Shown: positions 32,212-43,120, numbered from the stretch's first letter. The stretch is 64,000 nucleotides of DNA from Bacteroidota bacterium (GCA_013376995.1 JACAAZ010000004.1:1-64000), one strand, 5' to 3'. The notes: generated by a model from the sequence alone, not told the origin. Made by a program: numbers and translations.

Positions 32212-33894
32212 GTGAAGAAGGAGGAGAACAGCTTCATTATTCCACTGCTCATTGCAACATCTGCAGCGTTGTTGTTTATTCCCTTTATCGGCAGGATGCA
32301 CCTTTTCGATTGGGATGAGATCAATTTTGCAGAATGCGCCCGTGAAATGATCGTGAGCAAGAACTTCCTTTCAGTGCAAATCGACTTTAAGCCATTCTGG
32401 GAAAAACCGCCTCTTTTTATCTGGTTACAGGTTTTATCGATGAAAGCCTTTGGGATCAACGAGTTTGCTTCCCGTTTCCCCAATGCTGTTTGCGGAATCG
32501 TTTCACTTGTTTTAATAAGCAGGTTGGGCAAAAGGCTTCACAGTGTCAAGTTTGGTGCCTGGTGGGCTTTCATTTATACAGCTTCCATTCTTCCCCAGCT
32601 TTATTTTCATTCAGGCATTATAGATCCCTGGTTTAATTTATTCATTTTTACAGCCGTTTGGTTCTTTTCATCCTATTCGGATCCCTTTGCCAGTAGCAGC
32701 CGGAAGTGGTATTATGCTATGATGTCCGGTTTTTTCATCGGTTTGGCGGTCCTTACAAAGGGCCCAACCGCCCTGCTTATCCTGGGATTGCTAATAGGAA
32801 TATTCTATCTGCCTTTTCTCTTTAGGATGATCTTTAGAAAGCGCCAGGAAGTTATTGTAAGTGTGAGGTTTTCGGATTTCTTGCTCTTTAGCCTTGTTGC
32901 AATTGTAACAGGAGGTTTTTGGTTCCTGCTGCAGGTTATGGATGGGCACAAGGATATGGTGATGAAATTTATTCTTTACCAGGTTCGTTTATTTGTCATA
33001 CCGGATGCTGGCCATGGCGGGCATTGGAGCTACCATTTCTGGGTATTGCTGGCAGGTGTTTTCCCTGCTTCATTGTTTGCCTTCAAAGCTTTCAGGATCA
33101 ATAAAAATGACCCCGGTTTTTTCAGGCACTTCCATCGCATCATGCTGATTTTGTTTTGGGTTGTCCTCATCCTTTTCAGCATTGTGACCACCAAAATTGT
33201 CCATTATAGTTCTCTTTGCTATTTCCCGCTCACATTCTTGGCTACCAGGGTCGTTTTCGGATTGATAGACGGCTCGATGAAATGGAAGAAAGGCTTTACT
33301 GCGTTGCTATTATTTTTAACAGGTATAATTTCCCTGGTTGTTATTGGACTTCCCATTGCCATGCAATACAAACAACAGATCATTGATTCCGGGATGATAA
33401 GGGATGCATTTGCAGTGAAAAACCTTCAGGCTGAAGTGCATTGGAGTGGTTTGGAAAGCCTGCCGGGTATCTTTCTTCTCATTGGAGTGCTGATAGCCTT
33501 GCTAATCCGTAAAAAGAACATGAAGAAGGCTTTGGTGTTGCTTTTTGCAACCAGCCTGATATTTACCCATCTCACGATCCTGATATTCCCATATAAAATT
33601 GAAAAGTATTCACAACGCGCTGCCATTGAGTTTTTCCAGGAAAAGTCAAAAGAAAACTGCTACGTTCTGAATGCCGGTTATTTCAGCTATGCTCCACTGT
33701 TTTACGGTAACAAACTGCCAGGTGATGTCAAACGCCCCATGTGGCTGCTTACCGGCAATATCGATCGACCATTCTACCTCGTCCTCAAAGAAACTGAATA
33801 CGAAAAGTGGAAACAGGAAATACCTGCCATGAAGGTGTTGTACAAAAAGAATGGCTTTGTGTTTTTGAAAAGAATAGATGCGCCAATTAATTAA
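32212..33894 (+). CDS. ArnT-like/GT83-family integral-membrane glycosyltransferase
   Basis: The 560-residue protein has about a dozen hydrophobic segments and the acidic first-loop motif FDWDEINFAECAREM (about 32-46), typical of the PMT/ArnT superfamily (GT39/GT83). KPPLFIWLQ follows at about 65. These enzymes use a polyprenyl-phosphate sugar to modify lipid A or protein on the periplasmic side. The C-terminal 90 residues form a soluble domain (KYSQRAAIEFFQEKSKENC). GTG is the start, preceded by a -7 box. The donor and acceptor are not known. Confidence 0.88.
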   Translation: MKKEENSFIIPLLIATSAALLFIPFIGRMHLFDWDEINFAECAREMIVSKNFLSVQIDFKPFWEKPPLFIWLQVLSMKAFGINEFASRFPNAVCGIVSLVLISRLGKRLHSVKFGAWWAFIYTASILPQLYFHSGIIDPWFNLFIFTAVWFFSSYSDPFASSSRKWYYAMMSGFFIGLAVLTKGPTALLILGLLIGIFYLPFLFRMIFRKRQEVIVSVRFSDFLLFSLVAIVTGGFWFLLQVMDGHKDMVMKFILYQVRLFVIPDAGHGGHWSYHFWVLLAGVFPASLFAFKAFRINKNDPGFFRHFHRIMLILFWVVLILFSIVTTKIVHYSSLCYFPLTFLATRVVFGLIDGSMKWKKGFTALLLFLTGIISLVVIGLPIAMQYKQQIIDSGMIRDAFAVKNLQAEVHWSGLESLPGIFLLIGVLIALLIRKKNMKKALVLLFATSLIFTHLTILIFPYKIEKYSQRAAIEFFQEKSKENCYVLNAGYFSYAPLFYGNKLPGDVKRPMWLLTGNIDRPFYLVLKETEYEKWKQEIPAMKVLYKKNGFVFLKRIDAPIN

Positions 33895-33941
33895 TACTAG
33901 AAGCACTTAGAGGCAGATATTTAGTTAGTTACCTGGCCTTT

Positions 33942-34301
33942 TTAGCATGGTATTGCTAACAAATAGCCCTTTATAATATCCAATACCCTATCTATATCCT
34001 TCTCTACTTCCTCATTTGTAAAACTCAATATACTCAGATTTAGCTGTTTTATAACTTCTTCACGGTTTTGGTCATACTCTTTCCTATTCAAATGTATCTT
34101 TCCATCGACTTCAATTACAAGTCTGGCCTTATGGCAATAGAAATCAGCAATAAAGACAAAAAGAGGATGTTGTGGCTTAAACCGGAATCCAAGTAACTGG
34201 TTTTTCCGAAGTTTCTCCCACAACAAGGACTCAACGTTTGTCATTGAGTTTCGGAGGCTTCTTGCCCTTACAAATGTTGTCGGCAAAGCGCCATAAAACA
34301 T
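33942..34301 (-). CDS. DUF559 endonuclease-like protein
   Basis: The 119-residue protein (start chosen at MFYGALPTTFVRARSLRNSMT) carries the DUF559 pattern: RRNMTxxE-like NSMTNVESLLWEKLR, then FRFKPQHPLFVFIADFYCHKARLVIEVDG and a DQNREEVIKQL helix. The acidic FIADFYC and IEVDG residues fit the PD-(D/E)XK/Vsr-type nuclease fold. The biological role is unknown; many such genes are solitary, as here. A longer in-frame start at 34388 adds 29 residues. The lone context gives no clue to a defence or repair system. Confidence 0.8.
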   Translation of the reverse strand: MFYGALPTTFVRARSLRNSMTNVESLLWEKLRKNQLLGFRFKPQHPLFVFIADFYCHKARLVIEVDGKIHLNRKEYDQNREEVIKQLNLSILSFTNEEVEKDIDRVLDIIKGYLLAIPC

Positions 34302-34470
34302 TGTGGTTTCTTTATAGACTGACATTGAAACAGAATATTGAATATTATGAATAATATAAATCTTGCGAGTAGCAAATGCTAACATCAAATTTAATATCTA
34401 GCATTGAATTGTAATTGGTTGTCAGTAACTTTTAATGTCAATTGTATTTGTTTTCCCGCCCACCACTAAC

Positions 34471-34668
34471 CCCTGAAGGGTCCTCCCGCAGTAACTTTTG
34501 GTTAAATGAATTGAAATGTTGAATTGTCTCAGGCCCCCTTTAGGGGCAATGGGGAGGGTTGAACTTGTTTTAGAATAGAGTGCCTTCCTCCAGGAACGAT
34601 AATAACAGGTATTTCTGTATGAGAAAGTACCCAGGCACCTCTTAGGGGTCAGGGAGCGGGGAGGACTT
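34471..34668. repeat. Decayed GC-rich repeat copies in a 550-bp gap
   Basis: Three related motifs occur: CCCCTGAAGGGTCCTCCC near 34471, a GCCCC-CTTTA-GGGGC hairpin at 34533-34547 followed by a G-rich tail, and CACCTCTTAGGGGTCAGGG near 34637. They look like eroded copies of one small hairpin element. No gene is supported between 34302 and 34852. Confidence 0.4.
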
Positions 34669-34852
34669 TTCTTCCTTATTTGTTAATATTCTGAATTTGC
34701 ACTGAACAATAAGACATTAGAAGAAAGGTCAGAACTTATGACAAACTTGTATTTTCCCATATAGCCGATGGGGTTGATAATAATTGATACTTATATTAAG
34801 TATAACCTTTCTCCAATCCCTGGATTAATTCACATCAAAAAATCCTGTATTT

Positions 34853-37390
34853 ATGAAATCCAAACTACTCTGTATTTGCCTCCTGTTAATTAGTATTTCT
34901 TGTTTAGCTCAAACTCCTGCATTCTGGGAAAGTCATGGAATAGGTGGGGGAGGAGCATTATTTTCTCCGTCTGTTAATCCATCTAATCCTGATGAGATAT
35001 ATGTATCCTGCGATATGGGTGAAGTCTTTCACTCAACCAATGGAGGAACTGACTGGAATATGATTGATTACATGCAGGTCCAGGGGGGACATGAATCACA
35101 GGTCCAGTTCACCAACAATCCCCTGATAAAATACGTAGTCGATTATACCTCCATCCAGGGAATGGACTTTATACGTCCCCTGAAAAGCATAGATGGAGGG
35201 TCAACCTGGCAACTGATAAGCGGGAATCCCTACCCGTCAGCTCCTGATGCAGGCGTGCTGAGATTACTTGCTGATTATATTAACCCGGACAATATCATCC
35301 TGGCAGGATATGGTACAATCTATTTTTCAAGTGATGGAGGATCAAATTTCCACCTGGTTCATACCTGTATCTCAAATGGTGCCGGAAACCATATTGCAGG
35401 TGCTTTCTTTGACAGCTCATCAATATACATTGGAACAAATGACGGACTGCTAGTCTCGGCTGACAACGGTCAGACATTCAATACCATGAGCGTTTCAGGT
35501 ATTCCTTCCGGAGAATATATTCTTTCATTTGCCGGGGCAAAGCAGGATGGACATCTTAAGTTCTATTGCCTCACAACTACATCGGTATGGGCCGGATTTA
35601 CCTATGGTGATAATTATTGGGGAGAAATGAGCGGCGTTTATAATATGGATAATGCTGATGGCAGCTGGCATCAGGCGATGGGCGGAATAGCGTCAGGATC
35701 TGACTTTCCTGTTTTTGTAGGAATGTCAGCCAATAATACAGGTATTGCCTACCTTGCTGGTGGGAGTTCAGTTAACTACCCCATCGTAATGAAGTCTGTC
35801 GCCGGAGCTGCCTGGACGCATGTTTTCCTGACTGCTTCCAACCAAAATATATACACCGGATGGAGCGGATTTGGAGGTGACCATGGCTGGAGTTACCCCG
35901 AAGCTCCATTTGGTTTTACTGTGGACAGGAATGATGCTAATACACTTATGTTCTCTGATTATGGTGGAGTTCATATTACAAAAGATGCCGGTTTGACCTG
36001 GCATCAGAAATACCTTGATCCTGACTTTGAGAATCCCATGGGTCAATCCACTCCGATTGGGAAGAGCTATCATGGAAACGGGCTTGAGAATACCTCATGC
36101 TGGCAATTGTTGTGGGCTGACAGCCTTTCAATGTATGGAGGCTATTCCGATATCACTGGAATCTATAGCGTTGATAAAGGATATGAATGGAAGTTTATCC
36201 CCGGCTTAACACAGAATACGATTTACAGGCTGGTAAAAAATACGGATGGTAAAATTTATGCCGCTACTTCTTCAATTCATGATATGTACCAATCGACAAG
36301 AATTTATGACGCTCAGATCAACAGCGGGACGGGCGCCGTTTATTTTGCCCCGTCGAATGGAGGGAATTTTAGCTTGCTCCATAACTTCGGCCACCCTGTA
36401 ACCTGGATTGCCATCGATCCTGCCAATCCAGGCAGGATGTATGCCTCAGTTGCCCACAGCAACAAGGCAACCATTGGAGGTATTTATGTTACCAACAACC
36501 TCGAAGCCGGTAGTTCGTCCACCTGGACAAAAATGCCAAATCCTCCAGAAGCTAACGGGCATCCGTTCAATATCACTGTGCTAAATAATGGCGATCTAGT
36601 TGTTTCTTATTCTGCACGAAAGCCCAGTTCAAGCAAAGCTTTTACAGATAGTTCAGGTGTGTTTTATTATAATAATCTTGCTTCAACCTGGTCGAAGCGC
36701 TCCGATCCGAATATGCGATTCTGGACTCAGGATGTAGTTGTTGACCCGAATGATCCAACCCAGTCAACATGGTATTCTTGTGTTTTCAATGGATGGGGTA
36801 CTACCGGGATCAATGGTACAGGCGGTTTATTCAGAACGTATGATAAAGGTCTTACCTGGAACCGGATTAGTGATGAATACCGGGTTAATTCATGCACCAT
36901 CGATCCTTTAAATCCCAACCGAATTTACATGACGACCGAAACTAACGGCTTGTGGTTTAGTAATGATGCTTCATCAGCTCAGCCAGGCTTTAACAGGGTG
37001 CCGGAATATCCTTTCCGCCACCCCGTAAGGGTGTTTTACAATCCTTTCAAGCAGGATGAAATATGGGTGACTGGATTCGGCGCAGGAGTTATGAAAGGGG
37101 TTGATGGTGATCCAAACAGCATAAGCCCTTCTATCCAATCCAAGGCACCCGCTGCAAATGTTTACCCGAATCCGGCTAAAAACCTTTTAAATGTTGATAT
37201 GCTCACTCCGCACGATAGGAACCTGGTTTTTGAATTGTTTGATCTACCTGGTAAAAAGTTGTTCGAGAGATCATTGGAACAAGAAAATCAAATTGACTTA
37301 AGTGTGTTCAACCTGGCTGCAGGGATTTACCTGTATTCAATTCTTGAATCCGGCAAAGTTGTTCAGCATGGAAAACTCCTGATCCATTGA
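34853..37390 (+). CDS. Secreted beta-propeller (BNR/sialidase-like, GH74-like) protein with T9SS sorting domain
   Basis: The 845-residue protein has a signal peptide (residues 1-19), then repeats of the VPS10/BNR type: FHSTNGGTDWNM, SIDGGSTWQL, FSSDGGSNFHL, ITKDAGLTWHQK and TYDKGLTWNRI. This propeller resembles GH74 xyloglucanase-type and sialidase-like proteins. The last roughly 75 residues are a T9SS type A domain (VYPNPAKNLLNVDM, FELFDLPGKKLFERSL, LAAGIYLYSI). It is therefore secreted to or beyond the cell surface. I could not confirm glycosidase catalytic residues by eye, so substrate binding or hydrolysis is uncertain. Confidence 0.85.
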   Translation: MKSKLLCICLLLISISCLAQTPAFWESHGIGGGGALFSPSVNPSNPDEIYVSCDMGEVFHSTNGGTDWNMIDYMQVQGGHESQVQFTNNPLIKYVVDYTSIQGMDFIRPLKSIDGGSTWQLISGNPYPSAPDAGVLRLLADYINPDNIILAGYGTIYFSSDGGSNFHLVHTCISNGAGNHIAGAFFDSSSIYIGTNDGLLVSADNGQTFNTMSVSGIPSGEYILSFAGAKQDGHLKFYCLTTTSVWAGFTYGDNYWGEMSGVYNMDNADGSWHQAMGGIASGSDFPVFVGMSANNTGIAYLAGGSSVNYPIVMKSVAGAAWTHVFLTASNQNIYTGWSGFGGDHGWSYPEAPFGFTVDRNDANTLMFSDYGGVHITKDAGLTWHQKYLDPDFENPMGQSTPIGKSYHGNGLENTSCWQLLWADSLSMYGGYSDITGIYSVDKGYEWKFIPGLTQNTIYRLVKNTDGKIYAATSSIHDMYQSTRIYDAQINSGTGAVYFAPSNGGNFSLLHNFGHPVTWIAIDPANPGRMYASVAHSNKATIGGIYVTNNLEAGSSSTWTKMPNPPEANGHPFNITVLNNGDLVVSYSARKPSSSKAFTDSSGVFYYNNLASTWSKRSDPNMRFWTQDVVVDPNDPTQSTWYSCVFNGWGTTGINGTGGLFRTYDKGLTWNRISDEYRVNSCTIDPLNPNRIYMTTETNGLWFSNDASSAQPGFNRVPEYPFRHPVRVFYNPFKQDEIWVTGFGAGVMKGVDGDPNSISPSIQSKAPAANVYPNPAKNLLNVDMLTPHDRNLVFELFDLPGKKLFERSLEQENQIDLSVFNLAAGIYLYSILESGKVVQHGKLLIH

Positions 37391-37393
37391 CCG

Positions 37394-37417
37394 ACGGGGT
37401 GACTATAGTCACCCCGT
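37394..37417. terminator. Perfect 24-bp palindrome between convergent genes
   Basis: ACGGGGTGACTA meets its exact reverse complement, giving a 24-bp perfect palindrome with no loop. It fits in the 29-bp gap between the T9SS propeller gene and rlmD. It could form a hairpin ending transcription from both sides; no long T-run is present. Confidence 0.5.
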
Positions 37418-37419
37418 GA

Positions 37420-38817
37420 CTATGTCTGTCCCTCCAGCATCACCAGGGTTTCCAGGTGATGGGTATGGGGGAATTGGTCAAAGGCTTGAATGTAAGTTAT
37501 TTCATAACCCTGTGTAAGCATTTTCAGGTCAAACGCCAGGGAAAGCGGGTTGCAGCTAAGGTAGATTATCTTTTGAGGGGAAGCAGCAAGAATAGTTTTC
37601 TTGATTTCAATGAGGGTTCCTGAACGTGGCGGATCTAGAATTACAAGGTCGGGCTTTCCATGCTTTTCAATGAACTCGCTCGTGAAAGTTCCCAGGACAT
37701 CGCCGTTAACAAAGTAGCAATTGGAAAATCCATTGAGTTTGGCATTCATTTCTGCATCTTTCACAGCTGAATGTGACCCTTCGATTCCTATTACCTGCTT
37801 TGCTTTTCCGGCTACCGATAATCCCAGGGTGCCAATTCCTGAATAGAGGTCATACACTGTTTCATTCCCCTTCAAGTCAGCTAATTTCCTCACTGATGAG
37901 AAAATGTTTTCAGCCTGTGCAGGGTTTGGTTGGTAAAAAGATCCCGGGCTCATACGGAAGCTAAGCCCATTAGCGAGTTCTTCCAGGTAAGGCTGGGACT
38001 CAGTGTAAGGAATCAACTCTTGATCCTGCCAGGATTGCTGAATATCAGGAAGGATTGTATACCACAAGCTCACAATCTCAGGAACTGAAACTTTGATGAA
38101 TTCCAGCAGCTTTTTGATTTTCAATGGATTGTCTTCACAAAATACTATAATGACCATTGCTTCACCCTTCCGGTTCACCCGAATGATCAGGTTTTGCAGG
38201 AACCCGGTTTTTTCCTTGGGATCAAAATAGGAATATCCTTCGCGGAATGAGATTTCTTTTACTGCCTCATAGATTTTCCTTCCGGGTTCAGGTTGAAGAT
38301 AACATTCTTCAATATCCAGGACCTTGTAAGGGTTATTTATGAGGTGAAAACCCAATGCCTGCCTTCTGACTGGGTCTTCAATCCTGCCTTCCCCTTCATG
38401 GTACCAGCGACGGGCTGAAAAGGAATATTCAAGCTTTTGACGATAATTAATGAATTCAGGGGAGGGTAAAGGAAGGGGTATTTCAGTTGCAGGAATTGCG
38501 TATTTCGACAAAGCATTTATTAACAGTTGGCGCTTCCATCGGAGTTGCTCCCCGTATTCCATATGTTGCCATTCACAGCCCCCGCAAAGGCCATAATGCT
38601 TGCAAAAAGGCGATTGCCTGCCTTCAACAGGGGAGGTGACTTCACAAACTGAACCTCTCAGGTAATCACCTTCCCGTCGTACCTCATTTGCACTTATTCT
38701 TTCGCCGGGAATCCCGAAATCCAGGTAAATTCTTTTGGGCCCGATATACCCGAAGCTTCTACCAGCAGAATGCAGGCCAATCAGTTCTATGTCTGTATAG
38801 ATGCGGTTTCGGCGCAT
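37420..38817 (-). CDS. rlmD: 23S rRNA (uracil-5-)-methyltransferase, RlmD type
   Basis: The 465-residue enzyme has an N-terminal TRAM-like domain (about 1-58), a [4Fe-4S] cysteine set (C58, C72, C78, C81, and later a CYLQPE cysteine), and a SAM-dependent domain. SPGSFYQPNPAQAE and YDLYSGIGTLGLS form the SAM-binding region, LDPPRSG lies at the substrate site and SCNPLSLAFDL carries the catalytic cysteine. It methylates a specific uracil of 23S rRNA with SAM. Family members RumA/RlmD and TrmA-like share this core. The RlmD label is by similarity; the exact uridine is not shown. Confidence 0.9.
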   Translation of the reverse strand: MRRNRIYTDIELIGLHSAGRSFGYIGPKRIYLDFGIPGERISANEVRREGDYLRGSVCEVTSPVEGRQSPFCKHYGLCGGCEWQHMEYGEQLRWKRQLLINALSKYAIPATEIPLPLPSPEFINYRQKLEYSFSARRWYHEGEGRIEDPVRRQALGFHLINNPYKVLDIEECYLQPEPGRKIYEAVKEISFREGYSYFDPKEKTGFLQNLIIRVNRKGEAMVIIVFCEDNPLKIKKLLEFIKVSVPEIVSLWYTILPDIQQSWQDQELIPYTESQPYLEELANGLSFRMSPGSFYQPNPAQAENIFSSVRKLADLKGNETVYDLYSGIGTLGLSVAGKAKQVIGIEGSHSAVKDAEMNAKLNGFSNCYFVNGDVLGTFTSEFIEKHGKPDLVILDPPRSGTLIEIKKTILAASPQKIIYLSCNPLSLAFDLKMLTQGYEITYIQAFDQFPHTHHLETLVMLEGQT

Positions 38818-38895
38818 AACAGAATTTCTCTCAATAATGGTTGATCAAAATGAATTCAAAGCAATTTATACCGCAATTTTTCAATCTAAATTGAA

Positions 38896-38939
38896 AAATT
38901 AAGGTCAGACTGAGCGAAGCCGAAGTCTGACCTTAATTT
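38896..38939. terminator. 16-bp stem hairpin downstream of mutB (dispersed GTCAGACTGAGC type)
   Basis: Arms at 38896-38911 and 38924-38939 are exact reverse complements (core AAGGTCAGACT), with a 12-nt loop, GAGCGAAGCCGA. It is 25 bp past the mutB stop and can terminate the mutA-mutB transcript. A similar sequence motif recurs in many Bacteroidota genomes, which suggests a dispersed element used as a terminator. Confidence 0.7.
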
Positions 38940-38964
38940 GAGTTTAGCTTAAGATTAAAATGTT

Positions 38965-41127
38965 TTACTTCCTGCTATCAATCAGGATTTCCAATATGCT
39001 GATAGCAGCTTCAGGAATCCTGGTCCCGGGACCAAAAATTGCAATGGCGCCTGCATCATAGAGGAATTGATAATCCTGGGCCGGAATAACGCCTCCAACT
39101 ATTACCATGATGTCTTCACGTCCAAGGTTTTTCAGTTCTTCTATTACTTGGGGGACAAGCGTTTTATGACCTGCTGCAAGGCTGGAAACTCCAAGAATGT
39201 GGACATCGTTTTCCACTGCCTGTTTTGCAGCTTCAGCAGGAGTTTGGAACAAAGGTCCGATGTCTACATCGAAACCTATATCTGCGTAGCCGGTTGCAAC
39301 AACCTTGGCTCCACGGTCATGTCCATCCTGCCCCATCTTGGCGATCATGATACGGGGGCGGCGGCCTTCGAGTTCTGAAAATTTATCGGCCAATTCACAG
39401 GCCTTGCGATAACTTTTGTCATCCTGGCTTTCGGATGAATATACTCCTGAAATAGAACGGATCACAGCTTTATACCTCCCATAAACTTTTTCAAGTGCAT
39501 AACTGATTTCTCCCAGCGAAGCCCTCTTACGAGCAGCATCAATACTTAATGCCAGCAAATTCCCTTCACCTGTTTCTGCAGCATGGGTAAGAGCTTCCAG
39601 CGCTGCCTGCACTTCATCATTGTTTCTTTCATCACGCAGTTTCTTCAAACGAAGGAGCTGGGAATCACGTACAGCAGAATTATCAACTTCAAGGATCTCG
39701 ATTGGGTCCTCTTTTTCAAGCCTGAATTTATTAACCCCAACAATTGTATCCTTTCCTGCATCAATCTTGGCTTGCCTGCGTGCTGACGCCTCTTCGATAC
39801 GCATTTTTGGTATTCCTGTCTCTATGGCTTTGGCCATCCCGCCCAATTCTTCTACTTCCTCAATTAGTTTCCAGGCTTTGTTTGCAAGTTCATGGGTTAA
39901 AGATTCAACATAGTAGGAACCTGCCCATGGATCAACAACTTTACAGATGTTAGTTTCTTCCTGAAGGTAAATCTGGGTATTCCTTGCAATACGTGCAGAA
40001 AAATCAGTAGGTAGCGCAATGGCTTCATCCAGTGCATTCGTATGGAGTGACTGTGTGTGTCCAAGAGCAGCTGCCAGTGCTTCAACACATGTACGGGTGA
40101 TATTGTTGTATGGATCCTGTTCGGTAAGGCTCCAGCCCGAGGTCTGGGAGTGGGTCCTCAATGCCAGTGATTTAGGATCTTTTGGATTGAACTGCTTGAC
40201 GATCTTGGCCCACAGCATCCTGGCAGCACGCATCTTTGCAATTTCCATGAAATGATTCATCCCTACGGCCCAGAAAAATGAGAGCCGTGGGGCAAATGCA
40301 TCTACGGGGATTCCAGCCTGGATACCCGTTCTGAGATACTCAAGCCCGTCAGCAAGGGTATAGGCTAGTTCGAGGTCAGCAGTTGCTCCAGCTTCCTGCA
40401 TGTGGTATCCGCTGATACTGATGGAATTGAACTTCTTCATGTTCTTTGAAGTGAATTCAAAAATATCAGCAATGATCCGCATCGAGGGAATTGGGGGATA
40501 AATGTAAGTGTTGCGGACCATGAATTCCTTAAGGATATCATTCTGAATCGTTCCGCTTAGCTTTTCCATCGGGACACCCTGCTCTTCCGCAGCTACAATG
40601 TAGAAAGCCATAACGGGCAATACAGCGCCATTCATGGTCATGGAAACAGACATCTTGTCCAGGGGAATCTGGTCGAAGAGTATCTTCATATCCAGGATGG
40701 AATCGATTGCAACACCAGCTTTCCCGACATCGCCGACTACTCTTTCATGGTCACTGTCATAACCCCTGTGTGTGGCAAGATCGAAAGCAACAGATAGCCC
40801 CATCTGTCCTGCGGCCAGGTTACGGCGGTAAAAGGCATTTGATTCTTCAGCAGTCGAAAAGCCGGCATACTGGCGAATCGTCCAGGGTTTCATTACATAC
40901 ATTGTGCTGTATGGACCGCGAAGGAAAGGTGCAACACCGGCTGCATACTGCAGGTGTTCCATACCTGCCAGGTCTTTGGCTGTGTAAACCGACTTAACAG
41001 CAATTTGCTCGTTGGTCATCCAATCGTCGGATGTCACAACTTCGCTTGATGCTGTTGCCTCTTTAACAGGTTTATAGTCAATGTTTTTAAAATCAGGTCT
41101 CATGGATCTATATTGAAGATTGATCAC
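38965..41127 (-). CDS. mutB: Methylmalonyl-CoA mutase, large (catalytic) subunit
   Basis: The 720-residue subunit holds the catalytic TIM barrel ([15 protein letters not shown], then [13 protein letters not shown]). At the C-terminus it has the cobalamin-binding domain with [11 protein letters not shown], which provides the lower-axial histidine. With the small subunit encoded 11 bp upstream, it interconverts succinyl-CoA and R-methylmalonyl-CoA using adenosylcobalamin. That serves propionate production or propionate use. No epimerase, decarboxylase or MeaB chaperone is in the window. A hairpin follows the gene. The call is secure. Confidence 0.97.
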   Translation of the reverse strand: MINLQYRSMRPDFKNIDYKPVKEATASSEVVTSDDWMTNEQIAVKSVYTAKDLAGMEHLQYAAGVAPFLRGPYSTMYVMKPWTIRQYAGFSTAEESNAFYRRNLAAGQMGLSVAFDLATHRGYDSDHERVVGDVGKAGVAIDSILDMKILFDQIPLDKMSVSMTMNGAVLPVMAFYIVAAEEQGVPMEKLSGTIQNDILKEFMVRNTYIYPPIPSMRIIADIFEFTSKNMKKFNSISISGYHMQEAGATADLELAYTLADGLEYLRTGIQAGIPVDAFAPRLSFFWAVGMNHFMEIAKMRAARMLWAKIVKQFNPKDPKSLALRTHSQTSGWSLTEQDPYNNITRTCVEALAAALGHTQSLHTNALDEAIALPTDFSARIARNTQIYLQEETNICKVVDPWAGSYYVESLTHELANKAWKLIEEVEELGGMAKAIETGIPKMRIEEASARRQAKIDAGKDTIVGVNKFRLEKEDPIEILEVDNSAVRDSQLLRLKKLRDERNNDEVQAALEALTHAAETGEGNLLALSIDAARKRASLGEISYALEKVYGRYKAVIRSISGVYSSESQDDKSYRKACELADKFSELEGRRPRIMIAKMGQDGHDRGAKVVATGYADIGFDVDIGPLFQTPAEAAKQAVENDVHILGVSSLAAGHKTLVPQVIEELKNLGREDIMVIVGGVIPAQDYQFLYDAGAIAIFGPGTRIPEAAISILEILIDSRK

Positions 41128-41138
41128 AATTCTGTCTG

Positions 41139-43037
41139 CTATTCGTAAATTCCAAGTTGTTTGCTGGTTTTCTGAAGGAATTCCAACACATTGGTCCTGA
41201 CATGTATAAAGTCATCAATGCCGGCATTTTTCAAGTCTTCAACAATTTCTTTCGGGTAACCTGCAAGGATTACCAGTAAGTCTTTGTTTCCAGATTTAAG
41301 TTGCTTAGCTATCGATGGTGCTAATTCCGGATACTCTTCATCCGAACTGCATATAACAATTACTTCTGCTTTTGATTTTAAGGCAGCCTGAACTCCTTCC
41401 TCAACGGTTGCAAATCCGGAGTTGTCAATTACAGCATAACCGGCACAGCCAAAGAAATTAGTGCTGAACATTGCCCTGGCCTTACGCATGGCAAGATTAC
41501 CCATGGTCAGCAGGAATGCAGCAGGCCTTCTGTTTCCATCTTCAACATATAATTCCGTTGCCAGTCGCAGATCATCAAAGTCATCGGTTAACCTGCTGAT
41601 CTCCATTTTGGGGTAACGAGTGGGCTTTTCCTCCTGTTCTTCAATATCCAGGCTTTCCTCCTCCATCTGGATCTTCTCCAGCATCCGTTCATTAAGATTA
41701 GGATATTGATTAGTTCCCAGAAGAACCATCTTTCTGGTTGCAACATCTAACTTGCGTTGCTCTTCCTGTTTTTTAATGTCTGCCTGGATGAAACCTTCTT
41801 TGATAGCTGCGATCATTCCTCCCATTCCTTCAACTTTTTGGAATAGTTCCCATGATGTTCTTGCCATCTGATCTGTAAGATTCTCAATATAATATGAACC
41901 GGCGGCAGGATCAATGACTCTTTCAAGGTAGGATTCTTCCTTAAGGATGATCTGCTGGTTTCGGGCTATCCTTGTTGATTGCAGGTCGGGATCTTTATAG
42001 AAGGCATCAAATGGTGTGATATTCAGCGAATTGGTTCCCCCCAGGATGGCGGACATTGCTTCTGTAGTAGTTCTCAGAACATTGACATGAGGATCGTACA
42101 ATGTTTTGTTAAAATGAGAAGTACTGCAGTGAATATTCATGAGCATTGAGGCTTCGTTAGAAGGATTGTACTGTTCAACAATCCTTGCCCATAGCATACG
42201 GGCAGCCCTTAACTTTGCTATTTCAGGGAAATAATTGGAGCCAACGGCAAACGAAAAGACTATCCTTGGAGCTACATCATCAACCTTAAATCCGCTGCTG
42301 ACGGCATTTGCAAGATATTCATTACCGGAAGCAAGGCTAAAAGCAAGTTCCTGGATCAATGTTGAACCTGAGTTATGAAAGTATTGGCCGTTTACAGTTA
42401 TCATTTTGAAGGCCGGCAGGTCCTTTTTGCCAATAGAAATCATCTCGGCAACCTGGGCCATATCACTTTCCTCAGACTTGAAGAAATCGCCTTCAAGTAA
42501 AAGGTAGCTGATTGGATCAAAGTCAAAAGAGCCCTTGATAACTACTTTATTCAGATGGTGTTTCCGGATGTGCTCAGCCATCAGGTTAACAAGGTCAGGA
42601 TAAGATTTTGCTCCTCCGAAATGCACAGAACAATCTCCGAAACAGATCCCCTTGAGCAGTGTTTCAATATGCTTCAAGGTTTTAATACCTGAAGCACCGA
42701 AGCCTATTCCAGTTGCACCCTTTTTGATGGAGGCAAGTGCCTCGAAGTTTGCATCTTTCGGGTCAGCTGTGCTCATTTCCTGCCTGATCTCCCAATGATT
42801 GTACCTGATCTCATTTCCCCGTACAAATGGGTACTCACCGGGCTGGGCATCAAGGTGGCTTAATTCATTAAGATCTTCACTACGATAATACGGCTTGATA
42901 TCAAACCCTTCTTGAGTCTTCCAGATCAGTTTCTTGTTATAATCTGCCCCTTTAAGATCCTCTGTGATCTTTGCTTCCCATTCTTCGGTGGTTACCGGAG
43001 GGAATTCCGGGAAAAGTTTGTCGGTTTTATGATCCAT
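41139..43037 (-). CDS. mutA: Methylmalonyl-CoA mutase, small (structural) subunit
   Basis: The 632-residue protein aligns in layout to MutB ([13 protein letters not shown], then [38 protein letters not shown]) but lacks the DxHxxG cobalamin motif in its C-terminal domain. That is characteristic of the inactive MutA partner. It pairs with MutB, 11 bp downstream, as the heterodimer. It has its own promoter at 43093-43120. No cobalamin riboswitch is evident: the leader is only about 50 nt. The call is secure. Confidence 0.95.
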   Translation of the reverse strand: MDHKTDKLFPEFPPVTTEEWEAKITEDLKGADYNKKLIWKTQEGFDIKPYYRSEDLNELSHLDAQPGEYPFVRGNEIRYNHWEIRQEMSTADPKDANFEALASIKKGATGIGFGASGIKTLKHIETLLKGICFGDCSVHFGGAKSYPDLVNLMAEHIRKHHLNKVVIKGSFDFDPISYLLLEGDFFKSEESDMAQVAEMISIGKKDLPAFKMITVNGQYFHNSGSTLIQELAFSLASGNEYLANAVSSGFKVDDVAPRIVFSFAVGSNYFPEIAKLRAARMLWARIVEQYNPSNEASMLMNIHCSTSHFNKTLYDPHVNVLRTTTEAMSAILGGTNSLNITPFDAFYKDPDLQSTRIARNQQIILKEESYLERVIDPAAGSYYIENLTDQMARTSWELFQKVEGMGGMIAAIKEGFIQADIKKQEEQRKLDVATRKMVLLGTNQYPNLNERMLEKIQMEEESLDIEEQEEKPTRYPKMEISRLTDDFDDLRLATELYVEDGNRRPAAFLLTMGNLAMRKARAMFSTNFFGCAGYAVIDNSGFATVEEGVQAALKSKAEVIVICSSDEEYPELAPSIAKQLKSGNKDLLVILAGYPKEIVEDLKNAGIDDFIHVRTNVLEFLQKTSKQLGIYE

Positions 43038-43092
43038 CTCAGGATAATTTTATCAAATTCAGTACTCAGGTTCCGTCGGCCGGAATAGGGTG

Positions 43093-43120
43093 CAAAGGTA
43101 TAAATATTTGATAATTCAAA
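43093..43120 (-). promoter_or_regulatory. Promoter of mutA-mutB
   Basis: On the minus strand TTTG (43117-43120), a 16-nt spacer and TACCTTTG (43093-43100) fit the Bacteroidota pattern with a slightly short spacer. The start is 56 bp downstream. The rest of the gap to 43462 shows no supported gene. Confidence 0.6.
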
